Below, in pieces: positions 42,576 through 51,450 of a stretch of 64,000 bases of DNA. Below the pieces are notes generated by a model. That model was not told where the DNA came from. It worked only from the letters and a program-made list of their open reading frames with translations, and ran no database searches. The DNA is from Auanema rhodensis. Taxonomy: Eukaryota > Nematoda > Chromadorea > Rhabditida > Rhabditidae. The number at the start of each line of letters is the position of its first letter. Position 1 is the stretch's first letter. The stretch lies in the NCBI GenBank assembly GCA_964057225.1, contig OZ059894.1:13216131-13280130 (forward strand), written 5' to 3'. The position numbers were made by a program, and so were the translations under genes.

Positions 42576-45500
42576 GCTTAGAATAGTCTACGATGCCTCC
42601 GGACATTACCAAAACAAGCCAAGCTTGAACGACGTCATTCACCAAGGCCCATTAATCCTTCCTTCTCTCATAGGGATGATACTACGATTCAGATGCGGAC
42701 CAATAGCAATGATTGCTGACGTTAAAAAAGCCTTTCTTCAAATCCGACTACACGAATCCGAAAGAGACGCGACACGATTCTTCTGGTTAAATGACATCAA
42801 TCAACCAATCACACCAGAAAACATAAGGACACTTCGTTTTTGCCGAGTTCCGTTTGGCATCAACGCTTCTCCATTCCTACTCAGCGCAACTATACGCTAT
42901 CATCTGATGCAAAGAAGTCACGAAAACTTTCTTGCCCATCAAATAAAGGAAAACCTCTACGTCGACAACTTACTCTTAGCATGTGATTCGAGCGAAAAGA
43001 TATGTCTCTGGTATCAAGACATCAAAGACATATTCGCAGAAATGAATATGACACTCCAAGAGTTCATATCTAACGACGCTACCTTCAACAACAACCTCAG
43101 TATGGAAGAGAAAAACAGTTCAACAACACCCAAAGTATTGGGACTACCTTGGGACACCAAGACTGATCAATGGATTATCGAGACGAAGATAACAGAAACA
43201 AAACCAACCAAAAGAGGCATAACTCAAGCTATAGCCTCAATCTTCGATCCTATGGGAATGATCTGCCCCAGCCTTCATCCACTCCGTCTGTTTTTACAAT
43301 CACTGTGGACAGAAAACTTCGACTGGGACACAACACTTCCCCATGAGCTACAACAAAAATGGAAAGAATTGTCAGACAATTTTCACATGGTAAAAGCGAT
43401 TCCTCGCTCACTACCATCAGACCCAACAAACTCATATCATCTGGTCACTTGCACAGATTCCAGCGGATCAGCGTTAGGATTTTGCGTCTACATCTTATCA
43501 GCATCAACTCGCAAACCCAGGCTCATGTTTGCAAAATCAAAGTTGCACTCCAAGAGTTCATCCATCACAATCCCAAAAGCAGAAATCTCTGCTCTTACAA
43601 TAGGAGTATCAAACACTCTGAAAATCGCCAAAGAAATCAGAGGCAACATCAAGATAGAAACTGCTACCTTTCTATCCGACTCTGAGATAGCACTTGCTTG
43701 GATCCGACAGAAACCAGACCAGAAAACAACTGGGGTCTTGGTACAAAACCGCATCAAAGAAATCAACGAATGCGCAGAACAACTGGAAGATATGGAAATA
43801 AAGACCTTCTTTGGTTATATCAACACGAAGGATAATCCAGCCGACATCGCCACAAGAGGTTGTACCACAGCAGAGCTAAGCGACCATTACTGGTGGAATC
43901 CACAAGCTCAACTCGAACGAGCAATCAATGGTCCATTATTCACTCTTCCACAGAATGAAGTGAATGTTCACATGACAACTACGGATGACGACCCAAACGA
44001 AGAACCATGGATATCAGACTGTTCCTCATGGACACAGGCACAAGAAAAATGGATAGCAACTCATTATCCACTCACTGAAGCTCGTACACCTCAACATTAT
44101 GAAGAAGCAGAACTAAATCTACTACACCTTCATCAAAGAAACTTGATGGTTCGTCTGACAGCAGCCCAAAGAAACGATCTCCGTCCACTCCTCAGAGATC
44201 ACCTCTGGCACAGTAGAGGACGAATGGAAAACGCTGAGCTAGAGCAATCAGCTAAGCTTCCTATCATCATCCTTCCCAAAACACCAACCGCACGACTCCT
44301 CATAGAGCACTTTCATGAAAAATTTCACAAAAGTACTGCTCATACCATGGCGGAAGTACGACAAAAATACTGGATTCCTCAACTACGTTCCCAGACACAA
44401 GCAGTCATAAGAAAGTGCGCAAATTGTCAAAGGCTTAACAACCGGCCATTTACGTACCCTCCATCAGGAAACGTACCATCCAGACGACTCCAACGAAGCC
44501 AACCCTTCAAACATGTAGGTCTCGACTACTTCGGACCCATCACAGTCAAAGACGGAAATACGAAAGTCTGGAGCTGCATCTACACCTGCACGGTGACAAG
44601 ACTCATCCATCTTGAGGTGATTCACAACCTCACAACTACCGCATTTCTCAACTGTTTACGGAAAATCTGGGCACGACGTGGATGCCCATCGAGCATAACC
44701 TGCGACAACGCAAGCACCTTTGAGCTTGGTCAAAAGGTTGCAAACAAACTCTTCACTACAACAGACAGCGGAAATCAATACAAAATTCGCTGGCACAACA
44801 TCACCCCCTATGCCCCATGGCAAGGCGGTTTTTACGAAAGACTTATTAGGTCCGTGAAGGAAGCTCTTTACAAAACACTCCACAGTACTCCAACTACTGA
44901 AGAGCTCACAATAACCCTTGCAGAGTGTGAAGCTACAATAAACACACGTCCACTCACATACATCGGTACAGATACGAACAAAGATGAGATCATACGACCA
45001 TGCGATTTCATCTATAAAGACATCGACTTGAACATCTCTGTCGAATCAGAAGAAGAAATGGATGAGGATTACATTGACAGCCCAGCGCTACAAACTCAAG
45101 CTGATACAGAACGAGCCATTCACTCATCAAGGAAACGCACAAACAAGTTCTGGGAACTCTGGACAGACCTATACCTGAAAGAGATCCGCGCTACACACCA
45201 TCACAACATTTCAGTTAAGAAAGCGGGAACAAAGTTAACTCCATCCATTGGTCAAATCGTCCTAATCAACGAGCTTCCTATTCCCCGTCACAAATGGAGT
45301 ACAGGAAAAATAACTCAAGTTCACCCCGACAGATCAGGAAACATCAGAGAAGCAACGCTGATTTCGGAAACAGGTCGAGAAATAAAAAGACCAGTCAACT
45401 TACTACACCCATTGGAAATCTCAGACAACGAGATCCCAGAAAAACTCAAGGACAACGCAACACCAGAAAAACCTGTTCATGAAGAAAGAAGAACCAACTT

Positions 45501-47565
45501 ACGTAACTTACCACGAGTATGGTACGGAGATACAACCAATACACTCCTCACTTTCTTCACAATACTTGCGATTTTCGGACCAATGGCCTCAGCAAACCCA
45601 ACAATTTCATGCAACTCCCACGGAGTTCATATCCAAGGAATCAGTACGGCAAACCAACAAGTGTGCATCCAAAACACATGCTTCAACAGTAGTAACAACG
45701 GAGACGTCACTCTTCCCACAGCAGAAATATTGACAGACTACCAAGTCAGTTGGACATTTTTTCACAACTCCAGACTTCAACACATGTTCTTAACATGCCC
45801 AGAAGTCCACTTCTGCTCTACAGTTACCTGCACATTTTGTACAGCAACCCTGCTCAATCCATCGTGCTGGCCTTGGACTTCAATCTTGCTACTGACACTC
45901 ATAGTATATATGATCACAGCCTTATGCTACGGACTACTATACACACCATGGGTTATCGGCAAACCAATTCGTCTGTGGTGCTATATAATCTTCTCACTCA
46001 CACTGACAATTGGACGAAAATTGAAGAAACTCTTCTCAAAAAGAAGGCAATCCGTCATTCCTCTTCTTGCAATAATACTGTTAGAAATAGGAAACACCTC
46101 TGCATGTCAAGAATTGAACATGATTTCAACAAAAGAATCGTCATGCACTCAAAACGAATGTCGAATCCGAACATCAGAACGACTTACCATCAGCCCATAC
46201 ACTCAGGAAGCATGTCTCTCATTTACCAACAACGAGGACAAAATCACTTTCCTACGCATCCAGTGGATCAAAAGCACTTATTCTTGCGAAGTAAATTCAC
46301 TATACTTCACTAGAGAAAGCATCACTCAAGTCCAAGACAGCAAACGTTGCCCACGAACTGGATCCTGCCAAGAAACAAAATGCGCCATGATCAGAGAAGA
46401 CACCAAGATCAATGAACTAACTATGGCCAACCAATACCCAGGACAAACATTCTGCACAGAATCTTGTGGAGGCATTGGCTGCGGATGCTTCTATCCATCA
46501 TCCGGTTGCCTCTTCTACAGAACGTATATGAAACCCACGGACAAATCCATTTACGAAGTCTTCACTTGCACAGAATGGTCACAATCTACTCAGATGCTAC
46601 TTACCTATCAAAATGGAACAAATATAATCACCAGAAACATCACATTACACGGCGATTTGATAACTTCTTTGTCTCCATTCAAGATAGCACTTACCAGCAT
46701 TACTTCACCCGTCATACCAGCAATGCAATACAAATTCATTCGAAATCTGACGAAAACAGCAGTCTGGAACCAACCAGCAACTCTATCTTGCTCATCTAGA
46801 GAGAAAGCAATAAAAATGGAATGCCAAGCTACTCCACATTGCGATTGTTCACCAGCCGAAGATACCGTGAATTGTCGATGCAAAGACTACTCTTTGAATA
46901 CATCATTTGAAAATGTGAAAAGTGCCTTACCACTCATCACACCTGCCTACTCCATCGAATCTTCAAATCGCAAAGTTCACATAACTGTCAACCGTAACAT
47001 TATGGCCGAACTACACATCACAATTGATGGCAAATTCCAAAGCTCATTCAATTACAGCTCGGAATTTTGCGACATAACAGACTCCATGTTAACAGGCTGT
47101 TACAACTGTCAAAACGGAGCACAGGCTAAAATTATATGTTCCTCATCAACAAATACTCTCGCGGCAACAACTTGCGAAGGTACAGCATTCATGCTACACT
47201 GCAGCCCTGAAGGAACAATGAACACTATTCGACTTCCAATGACAACAGCTTCACCTCGAACACAGTGTTCATACACTTGCGGAAAACAAACGAAGTCATT
47301 TTTGCTCACAGGAATATTATATTACGTGAATAATATGGAAGATCTCAACAAACACTACGTCGATGGCAATCACTCCTCCATTCATGAGTCAGTTATATCT
47401 TTCCCATGGCCTGACATCACTCACTTCTACGACATTTACCTTAACTGGTACAGAGAACTTCTATTTTGTCTCATTATCCGCATTGGCCATTTCGTATTAC
47501 ATCATGACGACATACTCCATCGCCATCGCGAGCAACACACTTTTCTTCGCTATCAGAATTATTAA
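42448..47565 (+). CDS. Pol (RT, RNase H, integrase) fused to envelope-like glycoprotein, BEL/Pao element
   Basis: 1,705 codons; the meaningful part starts near residue 26, since the beginning only overlaps the gag frame. RT: Asp91 in IADVKKAF and YVDN at 171-174. RNase H: Asp337, Glu379, Asp411 and a late Asp near 462-466. Integrase: zinc-binding His623, His627, Cys657, Cys660; catalytic Asp693, Asp753 and Glu797; DUF5641-like tail to about 990. The frame then runs straight into a signal-peptide-like stretch (1031-1049) and a glycoprotein with several membrane segments, a second signal-like stretch (1202-1219) and a Cys-rich Gc-like ectodomain. RT lacks its first ~60 residues because of a deletion near 42523-42533. 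Pol functions are well supported. How pol and envelope are separated (splicing or proteolysis) is not visible. Confidence 0.92.
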   Translation: MAIMFRSHGKKTHTYFRTTEHLLCWIHYIAHQAVITPQKETTKLRIVYDASGHYQNKPSLNDVIHQGPLILPSLIGMILRFRCGPIAMIADVKKAFLQIRLHESERDATRFFWLNDINQPITPENIRTLRFCRVPFGINASPFLLSATIRYHLMQRSHENFLAHQIKENLYVDNLLLACDSSEKICLWYQDIKDIFAEMNMTLQEFISNDATFNNNLSMEEKNSSTTPKVLGLPWDTKTDQWIIETKITETKPTKRGITQAIASIFDPMGMICPSLHPLRLFLQSLWTENFDWDTTLPHELQQKWKELSDNFHMVKAIPRSLPSDPTNSYHLVTCTDSSGSALGFCVYILSASTRKPRLMFAKSKLHSKSSSITIPKAEISALTIGVSNTLKIAKEIRGNIKIETATFLSDSEIALAWIRQKPDQKTTGVLVQNRIKEINECAEQLEDMEIKTFFGYINTKDNPADIATRGCTTAELSDHYWWNPQAQLERAINGPLFTLPQNEVNVHMTTTDDDPNEEPWISDCSSWTQAQEKWIATHYPLTEARTPQHYEEAELNLLHLHQRNLMVRLTAAQRNDLRPLLRDHLWHSRGRMENAELEQSAKLPIIILPKTPTARLLIEHFHEKFHKSTAHTMAEVRQKYWIPQLRSQTQAVIRKCANCQRLNNRPFTYPPSGNVPSRRLQRSQPFKHVGLDYFGPITVKDGNTKVWSCIYTCTVTRLIHLEVIHNLTTTAFLNCLRKIWARRGCPSSITCDNASTFELGQKVANKLFTTTDSGNQYKIRWHNITPYAPWQGGFYERLIRSVKEALYKTLHSTPTTEELTITLAECEATINTRPLTYIGTDTNKDEIIRPCDFIYKDIDLNISVESEEEMDEDYIDSPALQTQADTERAIHSSRKRTNKFWELWTDLYLKEIRATHHHNISVKKAGTKLTPSIGQIVLINELPIPRHKWSTGKITQVHPDRSGNIREATLISETGREIKRPVNLLHPLEISDNEIPEKLKDNATPEKPVHEERRTNLRNLPRVWYGDTTNTLLTFFTILAIFGPMASANPTISCNSHGVHIQGISTANQQVCIQNTCFNSSNNGDVTLPTAEILTDYQVSWTFFHNSRLQHMFLTCPEVHFCSTVTCTFCTATLLNPSCWPWTSILLLTLIVYMITALCYGLLYTPWVIGKPIRLWCYIIFSLTLTIGRKLKKLFSKRRQSVIPLLAIILLEIGNTSACQELNMISTKESSCTQNECRIRTSERLTISPYTQEACLSFTNNEDKITFLRIQWIKSTYSCEVNSLYFTRESITQVQDSKRCPRTGSCQETKCAMIREDTKINELTMANQYPGQTFCTESCGGIGCGCFYPSSGCLFYRTYMKPTDKSIYEVFTCTEWSQSTQMLLTYQNGTNIITRNITLHGDLITSLSPFKIALTSITSPVIPAMQYKFIRNLTKTAVWNQPATLSCSSREKAIKMECQATPHCDCSPAEDTVNCRCKDYSLNTSFENVKSALPLITPAYSIESSNRKVHITVNRNIMAELHITIDGKFQSSFNYSSEFCDITDSMLTGCYNCQNGAQAKIICSSSTNTLAATTCEGTAFMLHCSPEGTMNTIRLPMTTASPRTQCSYTCGKQTKSFLLTGILYYVNNMEDLNKHYVDGNHSSIHESVISFPWPDITHFYDIYLNWYRELLFCLIIRIGHFVLHHDDILHRHREQHTFLRYQNY
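45535..47443 (+). other. Envelope-like region, phlebovirus Gn/Gc-type, within the pol frame
   Basis: Residues about 1030-1666 of the 42448 frame. A hydrophobic leader ends MASA (1046-1049). A short Cys-rich ectodomain follows (about 1050-1142), then two membrane segments (about 1144-1167 and 1176-1190), a basic patch (KLKKLFSKRR), and a second leader ending NTSA (1216-1219). The second, larger ectodomain is rich in paired cysteines, with sequons at 1389, 1397, 1432, 1484, 1535 and 1641. Its CGGIGCGCFYPSSGCLFYR segment (1340-1358) resembles the Cys-rich fusion-loop area of phlebovirus Gc, a class II fusion protein. Such envelopes are known from nematode Cer7-type BEL elements. The two-leader, two-ectodomain plan matches a Gn-Gc precursor. 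The assignment rests on motif and layout by eye, not on a search. Confidence 0.75.
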
Positions 47566-48388
47566 AACCACGCTCCGCCTACCCATCATTACGCTTCGTT
47601 TTCTCAGGCGCCTCCTCTTCCTCATCACTCAACGGAAGACCCACGTCGCTATCATACTCTTATTCCTAATCATGTCAACTCACGCCAACACTATTCGCGA
47701 TACTCTTGCTTCCTCAGCCGAGAGAAAACAATCATACTTACGTCTGTCCTTAGACAAAAGAAATGATTACTACAAGGGCCTATTGCAATCCATGGATCTA
47801 TCTCTGAAAACTTTATTCCAACTTGAAGCGATTACGAATACTCCTGCTAGAGACATCCAACTTGCCGCTACTGATATTCTCTGTTATTTCATCAAAATAA
47901 AGGACTTTATCAACACAGCCAGGACCTATAATGTATTCGAAAAGGAGCTTACTGATCTACAACTATTTGGCAACGAGAAACGACTCACCGAATTGGTGGA
48001 AAGAATTCATAAGGACCACTTGGACGACGTAAAATTGGACATGCCCTACGATCCTTTGAGGGCCCCATCAAGAAAGAGAAGCTGTGAAACATCGCCTCCA
48101 CGCAAATCCAACATCATTGTAGTGGAAGCGCAACCAGAACTCAAGCTTCTGGTAAATGAGATGAAGGATCTCCGCAAGGACATCCAACAACTCACAGCAC
48201 CATTGAACCTCATCATTGAGGAACTTCGCTGCATCAAAAACCTCTTCCAGAAGAGGTCTTTACCTGATATCTGCACACAAGGGACTCAAACTCCCTCAAA
48301 GCCAAAGCTGAAGAAGACAGAAGCCACAACACCAAACAAGCCATCGACGAGCAAGGAATCTCTGCCTTCCTACGTCGACCTTTTCTGA
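47363..48388 (+). CDS. Uncharacterised 341-codon ORF at the 3' end of the BEL/Pao element
   Basis: Starts at a true ATG inside the envelope region in the +1 frame, overlaps it by about 200 bp and ends 33 bp before the 3' LTR. Residues 1-30 are shadow of the envelope frame. Residues 33-67 are strongly hydrophobic (LSALAISYYIMTT) and look like the missing envelope membrane anchor. A basic segment follows, then a second hydrophobic stretch ending STHA (94-108). Residues 109-341 are soluble-looking, charged and probably helical: possible coiled coil at 255-300, a basic SRKRS...PPRK patch at 236-248, and a Pro/Thr/Lys-rich tail. I do not recognise this part. The long open frame in an otherwise recent element suggests a real accessory product or an extended glycoprotein tail. 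Confidence 0.65.
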   Translation: MAITPPFMSQLYLSHGLTSLTSTTFTLTGTENFYFVSLSALAISYYIMTTYSIAIASNTLFFAIRIIKTTLRLPIITLRFLRRLLFLITQRKTHVAIILLFLIMSTHANTIRDTLASSAERKQSYLRLSLDKRNDYYKGLLQSMDLSLKTLFQLEAITNTPARDIQLAATDILCYFIKIKDFINTARTYNVFEKELTDLQLFGNEKRLTELVERIHKDHLDDVKLDMPYDPLRAPSRKRSCETSPPRKSNIIVVEAQPELKLLVNEMKDLRKDIQQLTAPLNLIIEELRCIKNLFQKRSLPDICTQGTQTPSKPKLKKTEATTPNKPSTSKESLPSYVDLF

Positions 48389-48391
48389 ACA

Positions 48392-48421
48392 ATGCTATTA
48401 TAGCATATTCGGCGGCGGGAG
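48392..48421 (+). promoter_or_regulatory. Hairpin and polypurine tract before the 3' LTR
   Basis: ATGCTA-TTA-TAGCAT (48392-48406) is a perfect 6-bp inverted repeat with a 3-bp loop. It is followed by GGCGGCGGGAG (48411-48421), which abuts the LTR start. The G-rich tract is where plus-strand DNA synthesis should be primed; it contains two C residues, so it is not a pure purine run. Confidence 0.6.
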
Positions 48422-49280
48422 TGTGCGAACGCACTCCATCTTTCCCATACTCTTTTTGGACAACGATGCACTTTATTCCCACTATTTTATTCACCTATGA
48501 CTCATACGTGCCGCACACACACATGCAAGTTTATCCGATTACTCACCAGATGTTCCTTCCTTATTGTCTCTTAAACACATCTATCCATCTTAACCTTTTA
48601 TGTTAATCTTGTTCTCTTATTGCCTATAGTCTATTTTAATCTTAAGAATTCGTTTAGCTTAATCAATAATCTTGTAAGTTGCAATCGAGGTCTAAATGGC
48701 TCATGACTCATTCGCCCACTCGCGCATCCTGCAAAATCTGGGAGATGCCGCACAGGATAAGACATGACTCATCTACACTTAGCCTGCCCCCACAACTTAC
48801 AGCAGAAGGCACATTCAATCTGTGGCAAAATGCTGTATTCTCTCTATATTCTATTCTATTCTAATATTCAGCCCACGTATCTATTATTCCTAGATTATTT
48901 TATATTTCATTTATTATATATTATTTCGTATTCTTGTTGTAAATTATTTCTCTATTTCTTCATGCCATCATTAATATGTATTGTATATCGCCCGGTAGAA
49001 TTCGTATATAAGCTCGCAACTTTTCCCATTCTTGACCTCTTGATCCAACGACCGCTCCAAGCGTCGTTCTGCTGTTGCTGCTGCTCCATATTACTTTGTA
49101 TTCTTGCTTCGTATTGTGTTCATCTATTTTTCTATTTTTTGTCACTGTTGTCTTTACCAGTTCTCTCTGAATAAATCGTTGTCCAAGTAACCTAGCGTTC
49201 TCGTTCTCTACACTTCAAATCCACTGAACCACCCATGCCTGTTTTACGCTCTCCTACTTCAAAGGACTCCAGTCAAAACA
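48422..49280 (+). repeat. 3' LTR of the BEL/Pao element (complete)
   Basis: 859 bp from TGTGCGAACG to AAAACA, preceded by a purine-rich tract and followed by the CCAAT duplication. It carries the same TATA box, three TGACTCA sites and AATAAA (49170-49175) as the 5' LTR. Short ORFs in it are identical in both LTRs and are not thought to be genes. Confidence 0.94.
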
Positions 49281-49285
49281 CCAAT
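49281..49285. repeat. Target-site duplication, right copy (CCAAT)
   Basis: CCAAT directly follows the 3' LTR, which ends ...AAAACA, and the satellite continues from it without loss. This pair fixes the 3' LTR end at 49280. Confidence 0.88.
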
Positions 49286-51450
49286 TCATTTTACTCCATT
49301 TTCTTCATTTAATCACGTATTTTGAAACAATCTCATATTTTTACAATAGTTTTGAAACAATTCATTCGTTCATTAAGATTTGAAACATTAAAAACGATCT
49401 TAATTTGAATTTTCTGATACTAAGAAAATAAAACATGGAAATATTTTATAATTTTCCAATTCATTTTATTCCATTTTCTTCATTTAATCACGTATTTTGA
49501 AACAATCTCAAATTTTTACAATAGTTTTGAAACAATTCATTCGTTCTGTAAGATTTTAAACAGTGAAAAAAAAAAGTTTAAATATTTTGATACTCAAGAA
49601 ATAAAACATGAAAATATTTTATAATTTTCCAATTCATTTTACTCCATTTTCTTCATTTAATCACGTATTTTGAAACAATCTCATATTTTTACAATAGTTT
49701 TGAAACAATTCATTCGTTCATTGAGATTTGAAACATTAAAAACGATCTTAATTTAAATTTTCTGATACTAAAAAAATAAAACATGAAAATATTTTATAAT
49801 TTTCCAATTCATTTTACTCCATTTTCTTCATTTAATCACGTATTTTGAAACAATCTCATATTTTCACAATAGTTTTAAAACAATTCATTCGTTCATTGAG
49901 ATTTGAAACATTAAAAACGATCTTAATTTGAATTTTCTGATACTAAGAAAATAAAACATGGAAATATTTTATAATTTTCCAATTCATTTTATTCCATTTT
50001 CTTCATTTAATCACGTATTTTGAAACAATCTCAAATTTTTACAATAGTTTTGAAACAATTCATTCGTTCTGTAAGATTTTAAACAGTGAAAAAAAAAAGT
50101 TTAAATATTTTGATACTCAAGAAATAAAACATGAAAATATTTTATAATTTTCCAATTCATTTTACTCCATTTTTTTCATTCAATCACGTATTTTGAAACA
50201 ATCTCAAATTTTAACAATAGTTTTGAAACAATTCATTCGTTCTGTAAGATTTTAAACAGTGAAAAAAAAAGTTTAAATATTTTGATACTCAAGAAATAAA
50301 ACATGAAAATATTTTATAATTTTCCAATTCATTTTACTCCATTTTCTTCATTTAATCACGTATTTTGAAACAATCTCATATTTTTACAATAGTTTTGAAA
50401 CAATTCATTCGTTCATTGAGATTTGAAACATTAAAAACGATCTTAATTTAAATTTTCTGATACTAAAAAAATAAAACATGAAAATATTTTATAATTTTCC
50501 AATTCATTTTACTCCATTTTCTTCATTTAATCACGTATTTTGAAACAATCTCATATTTTCACAATAGTTTTAAAACAATTCATTCGTTCATTGAGATTTG
50601 AAACATTAAAAACGATCTTAATTTGAATTTTCTGATACTAAGAAAATAAAACATGGAAATATTTTATAATTTTCCAATTCATTTTATTCCATTTTCTTCA
50701 TTTAATCACGTATTTTGAAACAATCTCAAATTTTTACAATAGTTTTGAAACAATTCATTCGTTCTGTAAGATTTTAAACAGTGAAAAAAAAAAGTTTAAA
50801 TATTTTGATACTCAAGAAATAAAACATGAAAATATTTTATAATTTTCCAATTCATTTTACTCCATTTTCTTCATTTAATCACGTATTTTGAAACAATCTC
50901 ATATTTTTACAATAGTTTTGAAACAATTCATTCGTTCATTGAGATTTGAAACATTAAAAACGATCTTAATTTAAATTTTCTGATACTAAAAAAATAAAAC
51001 ATGAAAATATTTTATAATTTTCCAATTCATTTTACTCCATTTTCTTCATTTAATCACGTATTTTGAAACAATCTCATATTTTCACAATAGTTTTAAAACA
51101 ATTCATTCGTTCATTGAGATTTGAAACATTAAAAACGATCTTAATTTGAATTTTCTGATACTAAGAAAATAAAACATGGAAATATTTTATAATTTTCCAA
51201 TTCATTTTACTCCATTTTCTTCATTTAATCACGTATTTTGAAACAATCTCATATTTTTACAATAATTTCGAAACAAATCATCCAGTTAATAATGTTTTTA
51301 ACAGTAAAAAAGATATAGTTTTGAATATTTTGATACTCAAGAAATAAAACATGAAAATATTTTATAATTTTTCAATTCATTTTACTCCATTTTCTTCATT
51401 TAATCACGTATTTTGAAACAATCTCATATTTTTACAATAGTTTTGAAACA

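Larger units (their letters stand above)
40057..49280 (+). mobile_element. BEL/Pao LTR retroelement with envelope-like gene, recent insertion in satellite
   Basis: A 9.2-kb insertion bounded by near-identical LTRs of about 0.85 kb that begin TGTGCGAACG. The 5-bp target CCAAT is duplicated at 40052-40056 and 49281-49285, and the satellite monomer continues in register on both sides. Coding order is gag (three CCHC boxes), protease, RT, RNase H and integrase with a DUF5641-like tail, then an envelope-like glycoprotein and a further ORF. The LTRs differ at a single site that I can see (G at 40654, A at 49019), so the insertion is young. Two internal deletions make this copy defective: the 5' LTR tail, primer-binding site and gag N-terminus are gone, and part of the N-terminal RT is gone. 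Its base composition is much less AT-rich than the satellite around it. Confidence 0.95.

Noticed and set aside
45750..46313. 187-codon ORF in an alternative frame of the envelope region, and similar nested ORFs at 45479, 46464 and on the minus strand at 41313-42253
   Set aside because: They lie wholly inside well-supported coding regions in other frames, and none shows a recognisable domain or its own context.
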